Shown piece by piece: positions 41,590-50,815 of a stretch of 64,000 bases of DNA. How positions within the stretch are numbered: the first letter of the stretch is position 1; every line of letters begins with the position of its first letter. Where the stretch lies: assembly GCA_902491475.1 (NCBI GenBank), contig CABUHY010000014.1:1-64000 (forward strand). Reading direction: 5' to 3'. Source of the stretch: an uncultured Eubacteriales bacterium. Its GTDB lineage: Bacteria; Bacillota; Clostridia; Oscillospirales; Acutalibacteraceae. The position numbers and the translations under genes are program-made. The notes beneath the pieces are model-generated. The model was not told the DNA's origin. It did not search any database and saw only the letters and a list, made by a program, of their open reading frames with translations.

Positions 41590-42192
41590 GTGAAAAAGAG
41601 CTTTTGGGACAGGACAGCGTTCCTGTATGACCGATTTATGCGTAAGGACTTTGCGGCGTATGAAAAAATGTACGCTCTTATCCGTCCCGCAATCAGGGAA
41701 AAGGATGTTTTGGAGCTTGCGACGGGCACGGGAGCGGTTGCCCAAAACACTGCGGATTTTGCCCGTTCCTTTGTCGCAACGGATATGTCCGAGGAGATGA
41801 TTGAACAGGCGAAAAAGCATTTTTCGGGCAAAAATGTTACATTTTCGGTGTGCGATATGTTTTCTCTGCCGTATGCGGACGGCACATTTGACGCAGTTAT
41901 CGTTTCAAACGCCCTGCACATAGTTCCGTCTCCCGAAAAGGCGCTTGCCGAAATCGGGCGTGTGTTAAAGCCCGAAGGTGTGCTTATCGCTCCGACCTTT
42001 ACCCATGCGGAAAATTCCGTAAAGGGCAAGATAAAGGCGTTCTTTATGAAAGCCGTCGGTTTCCCGCTCCACAGTAAATGGTCGTGCAGACAATATCTCG
42101 ATTTTTTGGAAAACAACGGCTGGACGGTGCGGAAATACGAGGTGCTCAAAGCTTCGTTTCCGTTGACATATGTTGAATGTATTAAGAGGTGA
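41590..42192 (+). CDS. Class I SAM-dependent methyltransferase
   Basis: Protein of 200 aa of the Methyltransf_11/UbiE-like class: SAM motif LELATGTGAVA (about 43-53), acidic VATDMS, and SNALHIVPSPEKAL. The start is a GTG at 41590 with GAGG 6 nt upstream; an earlier in-frame GTG overlaps the operator. Substrate unknown. Two ATC-hydrolase-family genes follow at 6 and 13 bp. Confidence 0.85.
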   Translation: MKKSFWDRTAFLYDRFMRKDFAAYEKMYALIRPAIREKDVLELATGTGAVAQNTADFARSFVATDMSEEMIEQAKKHFSGKNVTFSVCDMFSLPYADGTFDAVIVSNALHIVPSPEKALAEIGRVLKPEGVLIAPTFTHAENSVKGKIKAFFMKAVGFPLHSKWSCRQYLDFLENNGWTVRKYEVLKASFPLTYVECIKR

Positions 42193-42198
42193 AAAACA

Positions 42199-42900
42199 AT
42201 GCAAGACAGCGAACTTAAATTTGACCGCAGCTGCCACACAATTTATACACAAGAGTGCAAACGGCAGATACTCTCAAAAATCACCCTGCACTACCCCGAA
42301 AACGAGCGGGACAGCGTATGGGAAAAGGTACAGCTGCAATATGTCGATTATCTTTCCGATTGGCGTACCGACCTCGGCGGAAGCAAAAACTTCCACAACG
42401 GAAAATCGGGTACATACGACTGTATTGCGCTGATGTCTTACTATACCGTCTGCAAGGACAAAACAAGCCTTGACGAGATTGAAGAGATGGAGGGCAACCT
42501 GATTTTGCCGACTTTCAAAAGGCTTAAATTTGTCGATTGCAATAAGCCGATTTTCAAAAGGCTTATGTATCTGTCCTTCTGCAACGCAAAAAAGCAGTGC
42601 GATAAGTGGAACGACTATAAGATGAATGTGGCGCCGTTCGATAAGAATAAGCCCATATATTATGAGTTTACGGAATGTCCTGTTGCACAGTTTGCAAAAC
42701 AGCACAACCTTTTGGAGGTTATGCCGCCGCTTTGCAATGTCGATTTTGCCGCTATGGAATGTATCGGCGCACGACTTGTGAGGAAAACGACCTGTTCAAA
42801 CGGCACAAAATGCGATTATACAATTTGCGGCAGTCGTGACAAGTACATAAACGACCACCCCGAATATGTTGACGAAGCAGGGTACAGAAGAAATAAGTAA
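42199..42900 (+). CDS. L-2-amino-thiazoline-4-carboxylate hydrolase family protein, paralogue 1
   Basis: Protein of 233 aa. The overall pattern, including the C-terminal Cys-rich block (ECPVAQFAKQH ... CNVDFAAME ... CDYTIC), fits the ATC_hydrolase family, whose founding member opens the thiazoline ring on a route to cysteine. Most members are uncharacterised. No signal peptide. Paired with a second member directly downstream. AGAGGTG precedes the ATG. Confidence 0.72.
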   Translation: MQDSELKFDRSCHTIYTQECKRQILSKITLHYPENERDSVWEKVQLQYVDYLSDWRTDLGGSKNFHNGKSGTYDCIALMSYYTVCKDKTSLDEIEEMEGNLILPTFKRLKFVDCNKPIFKRLMYLSFCNAKKQCDKWNDYKMNVAPFDKNKPIYYEFTECPVAQFAKQHNLLEVMPPLCNVDFAAMECIGARLVRKTTCSNGTKCDYTICGSRDKYINDHPEYVDEAGYRRNK

Positions 42901-42913
42901 GGGGGAAAATCTT

Positions 42914-43543
42914 ATGAAATATGCAGGCTTGCCGATGGCAATGTGGGCAGTGTTTTCAAAATCGTTTCGCAAACAGCTGACGGTTTGCTTCGGTTATGAC
43001 AGCGACACTGCAAAAGAAATAACCGCAAACGCCAAGAAAAAATACAGTGAGATAATATCGGGAATTCAGGAGTTTGAAAAGGCGGACCGTTTCAAGATGA
43101 ACATAGTAAACGCCGCAATGCTTGCCGCATTTGTGCTGAATATGCCGAAGCGCCCCGATGTTGAAACGCTGACAAAGTATTACGCCGACGCTATGATGAC
43201 GCCTATGCTTAAAATGTTCTGCCGCAAGAGCGGTAAAAACAAGTTCAGCGAAAAGGACATAGCAAATATGAAAGCCAACGAAAAGCTCCGTGCCGCCGAC
43301 CGCAACCCGTATTCGTGGAATATGGATTATTATCCTTATCCCGACGGCAGCGGCTATGAGGCACGCTTTACAAAGTGCGGGATTTGCACGCTTATGAAAG
43401 AGCTCGGGCTTTACGACCTTACGACTGCGCTTTGCCACCTTGACTACGATATGAGCGAGGCAGGGGGAGCGAGCAACTTTGTAAGGGAATACACCTTGGC
43501 TTCGGGCGGTCCGTACTGCGACTGCGGATATAAGAAAAAATAA
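42914..43543 (+). CDS. L-2-amino-thiazoline-4-carboxylate hydrolase family protein, paralogue 2
   Basis: Protein of 209 aa. The start at 42914 has GGGGG 8 nt upstream; a longer frame into the neighbour is rejected. C-terminal motif KCGICTLMKELG ... LCHLDYDMSEAGG ... YCDCG resembles paralogue 1 in spacing but not closely in sequence. Last gene of the three-gene operon under the GTTAGC operator. Confidence 0.72.
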   Translation: MKYAGLPMAMWAVFSKSFRKQLTVCFGYDSDTAKEITANAKKKYSEIISGIQEFEKADRFKMNIVNAAMLAAFVLNMPKRPDVETLTKYYADAMMTPMLKMFCRKSGKNKFSEKDIANMKANEKLRAADRNPYSWNMDYYPYPDGSGYEARFTKCGICTLMKELGLYDLTTALCHLDYDMSEAGGASNFVREYTLASGGPYCDCGYKKK

Positions 43544-43654
43544 AAGCTTCAAAACTTCAAACGATAACAGTACAAAAAAGGCATAACCGTAAAGGCTGAG
43601 AGTTAATAAGGCAGTTTTGCTTCAAAACAACATCTTTTTGCACAATAATGCGTT

Positions 43655-43693
43655 AAACCCCACAGATATGCGCCGGCATTATCTGCGGGGTTT
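43655..43693. terminator. Bidirectional terminator
   Basis: Stem AAACCCC...GGGGTTT with inner CAGATA/TATCTG pairing (43655-43693), between the convergent ATC-hydrolase and GH18 genes. Confidence 0.75.
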
Positions 43694-43706
43694 GCCTTTT
43701 ATATAT

Positions 43707-45137
43707 TCAGTTGTTGTCGGCTGCGGCAGATGAGCTCCTCTCGTCGATTACCTCCCCAATAGCCCTTGTGCGGCAGTATTCATCGGTGTATTCGCTGTCA
43801 CAGAACGCTCTGAAAATCATCACTCCGCCGATATTTTCGTCAATCGCCGTGGCTGTTTTATCCCTTACCTCGGCATAGCTGTTCAGGTAGCCGTCGGAAT
43901 GTTTTATCTCGTTCGTGTCCTTGTCGGTGTATTCGTAGTCCTTTACAATCTTGCCCCATTTTCCGAGGTCTTTTCCGTCCTCACGCACTGTCGGCCACGC
44001 ATATTCGCTCCTGTCAACGGTTCTGGCATATGTCGGAATACCGACTGCAATCTGCTCGTCCTTAAAGCCGAACGCACGCACCTTGCGTATTACCTCGTAG
44101 CCTGCGTTGTAGTAGTTTGAATGGTCGTTGAGCTCGTCAAAGAGGTCATATGCCATAACATTTACAATTTCAACGCACTCACGGGCGGATTTGCCGAGCT
44201 TTATCTGCCACGGCGGAACGGCAACGGACACCTTAGTGTATTTTGCCGTCTGTGTGATGATGAGGTCGTATGCTTTCCACTGTGCGCTTTTCGTGGGATA
44301 TTCCCAATCGTAATCAATGCCGTAAATGCCGTATTTTTCAACAAACGCCTTTATGTTTTCGTTTATCTTATCGATGTTGTTATTGACAAAATCCTTTGTG
44401 TTGTCAAGGCCTTTCGCCCTGTCCTCGCCGTATTGGTCGAAGAAGATACAGCACCGTATGTTTACATTGCGGTCGCCGATTATCTTGCGCAGATTTTCAA
44501 GCTGTGATGCAAAGTGCTCCTCACCCTTGTAGAAGCAGACATTTGCGTTTTCGTCAAGGTAGACCGCACCGAAGATAATCGGGTCGGTTACAACATCATA
44601 GTAGCCCGAGAAGCCCTCGTCGCCGATAAGCTCCGAAAAATCCTGTGCGTCAAACCGCAGGTACTGCATGACCTTCAGCTTTTTGTCGGTCTTTTCGGCT
44701 TGATATACGCAGAGCTCACGCAGTGCAACATCGCTTACGCTGTCGGTTATCTCGATACGCATTTTGCAGGCGGTTACCTCGCCGAGATAGCAAAGATGGT
44801 AAGCCATAATCCTGTCCTGCTTATAGGCAAGCTCCCAATCGCCGCCCTCTTTTTGAATGTATATGCTGAATTCACGGCAGTTGTCGCCCTTTTCGTAAAG
44901 GCTTACCGTGTCAAAGGTAACATCTTTTCCAAAATCAAGTTCAAAGCTTTCTCCCTTTTTGAACTTTACGGTGCCGTTAAGGCTGTAATCCGAAAGCTTC
45001 TTGTAATCGGAAACATATGATACGGCATTTTCGGGAAAATCGGGCGTCTTTTTCGTGTTTGTGCAGGCGGTCAAGACCGTCGCAGCGGCACAAGCCGCAA
45101 GAGTAAGCGCAAGAGCCGTTTTAATTTTACCGTTCAT
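43707..45137 (-). CDS. GH18 glycosidase lipoprotein
   Basis: Protein of 476 aa. Lipobox LTAC with C25, so lipid-anchored outside the cell. An N-terminal carbohydrate-binding-like beta domain (about 45-150) precedes a GH18 TIM barrel with D275-x-D277-x-E279 (IDYDWEYP), E279 being the acid/base. Acts on N-acetylglucosamine-containing glycans (chitinase, endo-N-acetylglucosaminidase or spore/peptidoglycan type). The start overlaps the preceding stop (TAATG), so it is coupled to the phosphoesterase gene. Confidence 0.88.
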   Translation of the reverse strand: MNGKIKTALALTLAACAAATVLTACTNTKKTPDFPENAVSYVSDYKKLSDYSLNGTVKFKKGESFELDFGKDVTFDTVSLYEKGDNCREFSIYIQKEGGDWELAYKQDRIMAYHLCYLGEVTACKMRIEITDSVSDVALRELCVYQAEKTDKKLKVMQYLRFDAQDFSELIGDEGFSGYYDVVTDPIIFGAVYLDENANVCFYKGEEHFASQLENLRKIIGDRNVNIRCCIFFDQYGEDRAKGLDNTKDFVNNNIDKINENIKAFVEKYGIYGIDYDWEYPTKSAQWKAYDLIITQTAKYTKVSVAVPPWQIKLGKSARECVEIVNVMAYDLFDELNDHSNYYNAGYEVIRKVRAFGFKDEQIAVGIPTYARTVDRSEYAWPTVREDGKDLGKWGKIVKDYEYTDKDTNEIKHSDGYLNSYAEVRDKTATAIDENIGGVMIFRAFCDSEYTDEYCRTRAIGEVIDERSSSAAADNN

Positions 45138-46702
45138 TAAAAATCCTCCACAGGTCTCGGGTAGCGGGTCGAAACATAGTCGGTCTTTCTTGTATAAAGC
45201 GCCTTTGATGTGATTTCAATGCCGGCTCCGTTCTGCTTTATCGTGAAGAAAGTACCGCCGTGGTTGCCCATATCCCAGTCCTTGTCAACATAAATGTCGC
45301 CTGTTTTTACTATACTGTCATAGGTAATTCCGTCAAAGGTTACCTCATAGCCGTCGCAGTGGTTGTGGCCGGAAATCATTCGTTTGGTGCTTCCTTTTTC
45401 ATATACCGCCTTTACGAACATATCGTTCTCTTTGTGTATTTTATAACCCTCGGTCAAATCTGCGATAAGCTCGTCGATATGCTTCGGGTTCGGATAGGTT
45501 TCGTTCTTGCCGTCTATGTAGTCCTGACGCCTTTCGTTGTCACCGAGAATCCAATACTGTGCGAGTGCGTCGTTGCCGATTTTTTCAACGGCGTTTTCAT
45601 TGAAGCTTTTGACTTTTTCTGCGATTATCGGATTTTCCGTGAGCGTTTTATCCGACGAATCGTATTCGATATACGGTCTGTCGCTCGGCGAGCACCACTC
45701 GGTGTCGGCGCTGAACGGTAAATCGTTGTTGTCAAAGCCCGTTTCGGAATATTTGCCGCCGAACTCATTGTCGTACTGCGAGAGTATGAGCGCATATTCG
45801 TAAATTTTCATACCGATATGGGATACAAACATTGTCTCGGGCATTTTGCCGCCCTTGCTTTCGTTGTATTCGGTAAGTCCGTCAATGACCCATTTGTACC
45901 ATTCTATCTGCCTGTCGGTAAGACCGACACCTACCCGTGAGAACGGACGGTGACCGACATCAAGTCTGTCCTTTGCCTGCATATTGCCGTACATATTCTG
46001 CCAGTCGCCCGTATCCGTAAGAATAAAGGCGTAGTATATAATTCCCGTGTCCTTGTCCCTTAAATTTATGACCGTGTTACCGAGACCGCCTGCGTATTTG
46101 TCGGTGTTTTCGTCATATACGCTCTCGTCTATCACTCTGTCTTTTGTAATTCCGAGGTTTGTCGGACCCTGACGGAAAATGCCGTTCTCCGATTTTTGAA
46201 GTATGTTCATAATCGCAGGTTTATCCGCCCTATGCTCTGCGTCGTGGTTTCCGAAAACTATCGTCCACGGCACACCGAGACTGTCCATAACCTTGACGAA
46301 AGCCTCGTAGTTCTTATCGTTGAGCGTTCCCGTTTCAAGGTCGCCCGTCGCAAGAATAAGGTCGGGCTTAACTTCCTCGGTCATTTCCCGTATGTCACGG
46401 TCGGTTTTCGTGTTCTGATAGTTAATGGTCCATGTTCCGTACCAGCCGCCGTTCCTGTAATGGATGTCGGTAAGGCACAGAAGCCTGAATTCCTTTGAAG
46501 AGTCAAAGTCTATGGTGTGATAAAGCGTTTCGTCGTCGGGGTCGAATTTGTCGTCTGCGCTCCAATTCGTCTCAACCCATGTTCCGCTTATCCTTTTTGC
46601 GTTCTCTTTCTTCAACTGCAATCTTGAAATCCCCCATACAACAGTCGGGATTATCACAACCGCAAGTATTATGCAGATTGCAATAATTACAGGCTTTTTC
46701 AT
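45137..46702 (-). CDS. Calcineurin-like metallophosphoesterase, membrane-anchored
   Basis: Protein of 521 aa with an N-terminal membrane helix (4-24) and a surface metallophosphoesterase domain: TDIHYR, ATGDLE, FGNHDAEH and ISGHNHCD give the full set of metal ligands. Probably an exported phosphatase or phosphodiesterase in the glycan locus. AGGAGG lies 7 nt before the ATG. Confidence 0.88.
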   Translation of the reverse strand: MKKPVIIAICIILAVVIIPTVVWGISRLQLKKENAKRISGTWVETNWSADDKFDPDDETLYHTIDFDSSKEFRLLCLTDIHYRNGGWYGTWTINYQNTKTDRDIREMTEEVKPDLILATGDLETGTLNDKNYEAFVKVMDSLGVPWTIVFGNHDAEHRADKPAIMNILQKSENGIFRQGPTNLGITKDRVIDESVYDENTDKYAGGLGNTVINLRDKDTGIIYYAFILTDTGDWQNMYGNMQAKDRLDVGHRPFSRVGVGLTDRQIEWYKWVIDGLTEYNESKGGKMPETMFVSHIGMKIYEYALILSQYDNEFGGKYSETGFDNNDLPFSADTEWCSPSDRPYIEYDSSDKTLTENPIIAEKVKSFNENAVEKIGNDALAQYWILGDNERRQDYIDGKNETYPNPKHIDELIADLTEGYKIHKENDMFVKAVYEKGSTKRMISGHNHCDGYEVTFDGITYDSIVKTGDIYVDKDWDMGNHGGTFFTIKQNGAGIEITSKALYTRKTDYVSTRYPRPVEDF

Positions 46703-46821
46703 ATATCTTCCTCCTAATGCCCTTATTATATTAAATTATATATCTTATCGAACCTTTTATAAATTGATAATGAGGCAATTTAGATACAATTTTCGGCAGT
46801 TTTGCTAAAAAATGCAAAAAA

Positions 46822-46845
46822 CTGCACGGTTGAATTTCCGTGCAG
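46822..46845 (-). terminator. Terminator of the MATE gene
   Basis: An 8-bp perfect stem (46822-46829 with 46838-46845), followed by TTTTTT on the minus strand. The 3' half overlaps the region just after the MATE stop codon. Confidence 0.8.
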
Positions 46846-46850
46846 CAGCT

Positions 46851-48182
46851 TTATGTATTTGTCAATTTGTTCCTATGCGCAAAATAATATCCGTATCCGA
46901 CAAGGTCCGCAATGAACCAACCTATCGGAATGGCAAGCCATATGCCCGTTTCGCCTATGGCGGGGGCGAGGATATACGCAAGCACAACACGCAGTCCGAG
47001 TGAAATTACCGTAAGAATAAGCGACATTGACGGGCGTTTGAGCGCACGGTAAAAGCCGTAGAGCAGGAACAGACAGCCTATTCCGACATAAAACGCACCC
47101 TCGATGCGAAGATACCGCACTCCGCAGGCTATTACCTCGGTTTCCTCCGAGCTTATAAACAGGCTCATAAGAGGCTTTGCGAAAATGCAAACCGCAGCCG
47201 ACATAACCGCCGAAAACGCCGCGGAGAGTGCCGTTGCGGTACGAAATCCCTTTTTTAACCGTTCGGAATTTTGCGCTCCGTAGTTTTGCGCCGCAAAGGT
47301 AGAAAAGGCGTTGCCGAAGTCCTGCACGGGCAGATATGCGAGCGTGTCTATCTTGACCGCCGCCGCAAAAGCCGCCATCGTTACCGCACCGAAGCTGTCA
47401 ACAAGCCTCTGAATGAGCAGTATTCCGAAGTTCATTGCCGACTGCTGAGCGCAGGTAAGCGCCGAGAGGTCGCATATTTCCGAAAATATGGCTTTGTCGA
47501 ATTTGAAATGCCGCTTCTGCGGTCTGAACCGACTGCATTTTCTTACAAAATATATCATTATTCCGAGTCCCGAAACATACTGCGAAAAAACGGTTGCCGC
47601 CGCGGCTCCCGCAATGCCGAAATCAAGATATATGACAAACACAATATCGAGCACTATGTTCATAACCGTGCTAACGCCGAGAAAACGCAGAGGGGTAACC
47701 GAATTGCCCACAGCCCTTAAAAGGCAGGCGAAGAAGTTGTAAAGCGAGGTGGCGATAAGCCCCAAAAAGATAATTACAAGGTATTCCCGCATTGAGAAAT
47801 ATAACCCGTCGGGAATTTGCAAAAACCGTAAAATCGGATTTACAAACGCATAGACAAGGGCGTTTATTAAGACGGTAACAGTCATAATCATAACAAAGGA
47901 TAAAGCGACCGACTTTTTCAGCTTTTCCGTGTCGTCCTTGCCGCAGTAAATTGAAAACAGAGCGCCTGCACCCATTGAAAGACCGAGAAAAACCGATGTC
48001 AAAAATGTCATCAGGGTATAGGCACTTCCCACCGAAGCCAGAGCATCCGTTCCGAGCGCCCGTCCGACTATCAGCGTGTCTGCTATATTGTAAAACTGCT
48101 GAAGTATATTGCCCGCTATCATCGGTACGGCAAAGGCTATAAGCCCCTTTGATATACTTCCCTTTGTCAAATCACGGTACAC
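46851..48182 (-). CDS. MATE-family multidrug/metabolite efflux protein
   Basis: Protein of 443 aa with twelve predicted membrane helices and the MATE pattern (PMIAGNILQQFYNIADTLIVGR near residues 20-41 and a matching repeat in the second half). Cation-antiport exporter; substrate unknown. Flanked by its own terminator on each side, so it is a separate transcription unit inside the glycan locus. Confidence 0.92.
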   Translation of the reverse strand: MYRDLTKGSISKGLIAFAVPMIAGNILQQFYNIADTLIVGRALGTDALASVGSAYTLMTFLTSVFLGLSMGAGALFSIYCGKDDTEKLKKSVALSFVMIMTVTVLINALVYAFVNPILRFLQIPDGLYFSMREYLVIIFLGLIATSLYNFFACLLRAVGNSVTPLRFLGVSTVMNIVLDIVFVIYLDFGIAGAAAATVFSQYVSGLGIMIYFVRKCSRFRPQKRHFKFDKAIFSEICDLSALTCAQQSAMNFGILLIQRLVDSFGAVTMAAFAAAVKIDTLAYLPVQDFGNAFSTFAAQNYGAQNSERLKKGFRTATALSAAFSAVMSAAVCIFAKPLMSLFISSEETEVIACGVRYLRIEGAFYVGIGCLFLLYGFYRALKRPSMSLILTVISLGLRVVLAYILAPAIGETGIWLAIPIGWFIADLVGYGYYFAHRNKLTNT

Positions 48183-48201
48183 ATAATCACCTGCAATAAA
48201 A

Positions 48202-48239
48202 AATCCGCAGAGAGTATTTTAGCATACTTTCTGCGGATT
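48202..48239 (-). terminator. Terminator of the GH16 gene
   Basis: A 10-bp stem (48202-48211 with 48230-48239) with further inner pairing, followed by TTTTTTA on the minus strand. Confidence 0.85.
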
Positions 48240-48260
48240 ATCAATTTTACCTGTGATTTA

Positions 48261-49307
48261 TCAGTTTGCGGAGTCGGCTTTTCCCGTAAATTCCTCGTCG
48301 GCTCTGACAGAGCTCTCAAAGCCGCTGTTCTGATATACCTTTACATATTCGACCTCGAAGTCGTCGGCAGGGGAGGAGTCGTCAAACTGACCTATCTCCT
48401 GTCCGTGGGGACCCCAACCGTCGCCTGCGTCGATTTCAACCGTAAGGCGCAAGAATTCCTTGACCTTTGAGACATCGCCGTCCTTGGTAGCCCAGGTGGG
48501 AACGCCGTCAATGTAAAATACATAGTATTCGGGAGTCCATTTGAGCGCAAAGGTGTGGAAGCCGTCGTAAAGGTCCTGCTCAAGGTCCGTTATGTACGGG
48601 GAGCTGCCTGCGCTTTTGCCGTAGCCGTCCCACAAAAGGGCGTGACCCATCTTTGAAGTCGGGGAGTTTATAAACGCACTTTCGTAGACATCAATTTCCG
48701 TGCCGTCCTCTCCCTTGTTTCCGACCTTACGCATATTTGACGACTGAAGCCAGAACGCCGACCACAAACCCTTTGAATTCGGGAATTTGACCTTACATTC
48801 AAAGTAGCCGAACGCCTGTGAGAAAAGCATTTCGTCGTTTGTACCCTTGTTGTTATTGTTGTCGCCGACGATTTTTCTCGTCTCTATTCCGCCCGTAAAC
48901 CTGCCCTGCTCGGGACAGTCGCCGTCACAGGTGTGGTTTTCCTCGTATCGGGAGTGGACAATGAGCTTTGAGTCTCTGACTTCAACCATTGTCGGGCACC
49001 AATAGCAAGCCTGACCGGGCTTTGCTTCATCATTGCTCTTCCAACGGATTGCGTGTGGCGAGGTGGTCCAAATCTCACGGCTTCCGGTGTAGCTGTCGCC
49101 GAATTTTATGTTCTCATTGAGAGCGGTGCCGTCAAAGTCGTCCTCGAAAACAAGATACCAACCGTCTTTTCCGACTTCGGGAACGGACAGGTCGTAATTT
49201 TTGTTTGTTTTCCAGCTGTCGTCCTGTTTCTTTGAACAGGAGGTAAGCCCTGCGGCAACCGCCGTAACGCATAAAATCATAATAAGTATTCCGAAAAATC
49301 TTTTCAT
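48261..49307 (-). CDS. GH16 beta-glucanase-like lipoprotein
   Basis: Protein of 348 aa. Lipobox LTSC with C24. The GH16 jelly roll carries the catalytic motif E204-I-D206-V-Y-E209 (ExDxxE, beta-bulge type); E204 is the nucleophile and E209 the acid/base. An insert with four cysteines (C101, C104, C127, C131) is unusual and could form disulfides or bind metal. Probably cuts beta-1,3/1,4-glucan or a related polymer at the cell surface. It starts 3 bp after the next gene upstream. Confidence 0.9.
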   Translation of the reverse strand: MKRFFGILIMILCVTAVAAGLTSCSKKQDDSWKTNKNYDLSVPEVGKDGWYLVFEDDFDGTALNENIKFGDSYTGSREIWTTSPHAIRWKSNDEAKPGQACYWCPTMVEVRDSKLIVHSRYEENHTCDGDCPEQGRFTGGIETRKIVGDNNNNKGTNDEMLFSQAFGYFECKVKFPNSKGLWSAFWLQSSNMRKVGNKGEDGTEIDVYESAFINSPTSKMGHALLWDGYGKSAGSSPYITDLEQDLYDGFHTFALKWTPEYYVFYIDGVPTWATKDGDVSKVKEFLRLTVEIDAGDGWGPHGQEIGQFDDSSPADDFEVEYVKVYQNSGFESSVRADEEFTGKADSAN

Positions 49308-49310
49308 GGC

Positions 49311-50795
49311 TTATTCTCCGATTGCACAGACAACGCTGTTGCTTTCCGCACCCCAGGAGTCAATCGCCGTGATTTCAACATATTTTGTGCTTTCGGGCAT
49401 ATTGTCGGGGAGACGCAGAAGAGTGTTTTCAGCCATATTGTCAAGACCAAGCACGAAATCGCTGAAATAAAGAACGGAGTCGATTTGCTTTTCCTTGCCG
49501 CTTTCGTAATCCTTGCTGTCTACGGAAATTTTATCGCCATCGTCGTTGTAGTGCATAACATTTCCGCTGTAGTCGGTCTGTGCAAAGGAAATCGGCGTTT
49601 TGTTTTCGTCCAAAAATCTCAAACGGTATGAGTGAACGAAATCGTCGTCCGTACCTGCCTTAAAGGAGATTGCAAAACGGGTCTTTCCGTCAATGTCGGT
49701 AATCTGAGAAATTTGCGCCGTAAGACTTCCGTCAAGCGTGGGAGCCGTGTTTGCGGCTTTCCTGTTTTCGGTTGTGTATTTGTCGGGAGAGGTAAACGGA
49801 GCTTCGATAACCCACGGGTCTTTGAGTGCCTTACCCGTGTTTGCTTCAAGCCTTTCAACGGTTATCTTTCCGTCCTCAACGGACATAAACAGGCAGCCGG
49901 GAACATTTTTCGCTATGTTGTTGCCGTATGCGTCCTTCGGAATTGAACCGTTGAACTTTCCGGGTTCAAGCTCGATATAGTCAAGGCTCTGCGTTGTAAA
50001 CGCCGTATATGTATCCTGCCAAATTGCTCTCTCGTCAATAAGCGAATAGTGCGAGTGAGCGGAGATTGAAATAACCTGCGGATAGTTTTTGAGCAACTCG
50101 TTTATATCGTCGTTGCCCCAATCGTCCGAGCCGTAGGAGGTGTCGGAGGGGTTGAGATGTGTGATAACGAAAACGGGCTTTGTCGGGTCCTCCGCAATGG
50201 CGTTTTCGATTTCCGTACGAACCTGATCGAGATTTTCATACGAGGTGTCATATGTGCCGTTTGAGGAGCTCCAGCAGATGAAGTGATAGCCGTTTATTTC
50301 GTGATTTGCATATACTGGCTGACCCGTATAGCTTGTGTATCGCTTCTGGAGGCTTACGGGTGTGCCTACCTCGCCGCAGTCGACAAAGTAGGGGAGCCAA
50401 TAGTCATGGTTGCCCATAATCGTCATAAGTATCGGTGCGTCGTCGCCGAGAACCCTGTCATAGATTTCCTTGTAGGTGTTCCATGCGTCCTTTGTCGCAA
50501 GGTCGGTAAAGTCGCCTGCGATAAGGAGAACATCGGGGTCTCTTTCCTTTAGCATCGTGAGCGTTTTTTCAAAGGAGTCATATTGGTGCGTGGTCTTATC
50601 CTTTGAGTCGGGGAGCTGTAAGTCGCTTATTATTGCAACCTTGAGCGGCTGACCGTTTGTGCTCACGGTCTCGTTTGTTTGAACGAAATCCAGATTGCCG
50701 TTATAGCCGAAATGAATTCCGAGGCCTGTTGCGAGCACTGCGATTACTGCAAAAACCGCAACAAGCGAAATAATCAGTTTCTTTGAGCGTTTCAT
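49311..50795 (-). CDS. Calcineurin-like metallophosphoesterase, secreted or membrane-anchored
   Basis: Protein of 494 aa: N-terminal membrane helix (7-29), then a metallophosphoesterase domain (IISDLQLPD, AGDFTD, MGNHDYW, AHSHYS) and a C-terminal beta domain (about 370-494). The first motif is D-x-Q, where D-x-H is usual, so one metal ligand is changed. It sits between the GH16 and the large GH-like gene and is likely cotranscribed with both. Confidence 0.85.
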   Translation of the reverse strand: MKRSKKLIISLVAVFAVIAVLATGLGIHFGYNGNLDFVQTNETVSTNGQPLKVAIISDLQLPDSKDKTTHQYDSFEKTLTMLKERDPDVLLIAGDFTDLATKDAWNTYKEIYDRVLGDDAPILMTIMGNHDYWLPYFVDCGEVGTPVSLQKRYTSYTGQPVYANHEINGYHFICWSSSNGTYDTSYENLDQVRTEIENAIAEDPTKPVFVITHLNPSDTSYGSDDWGNDDINELLKNYPQVISISAHSHYSLIDERAIWQDTYTAFTTQSLDYIELEPGKFNGSIPKDAYGNNIAKNVPGCLFMSVEDGKITVERLEANTGKALKDPWVIEAPFTSPDKYTTENRKAANTAPTLDGSLTAQISQITDIDGKTRFAISFKAGTDDDFVHSYRLRFLDENKTPISFAQTDYSGNVMHYNDDGDKISVDSKDYESGKEKQIDSVLYFSDFVLGLDNMAENTLLRLPDNMPESTKYVEITAIDSWGAESNSVVCAIGE

Positions 50796-50815
50796 AGAAT
50801 TAACCCTTTCCTTTT

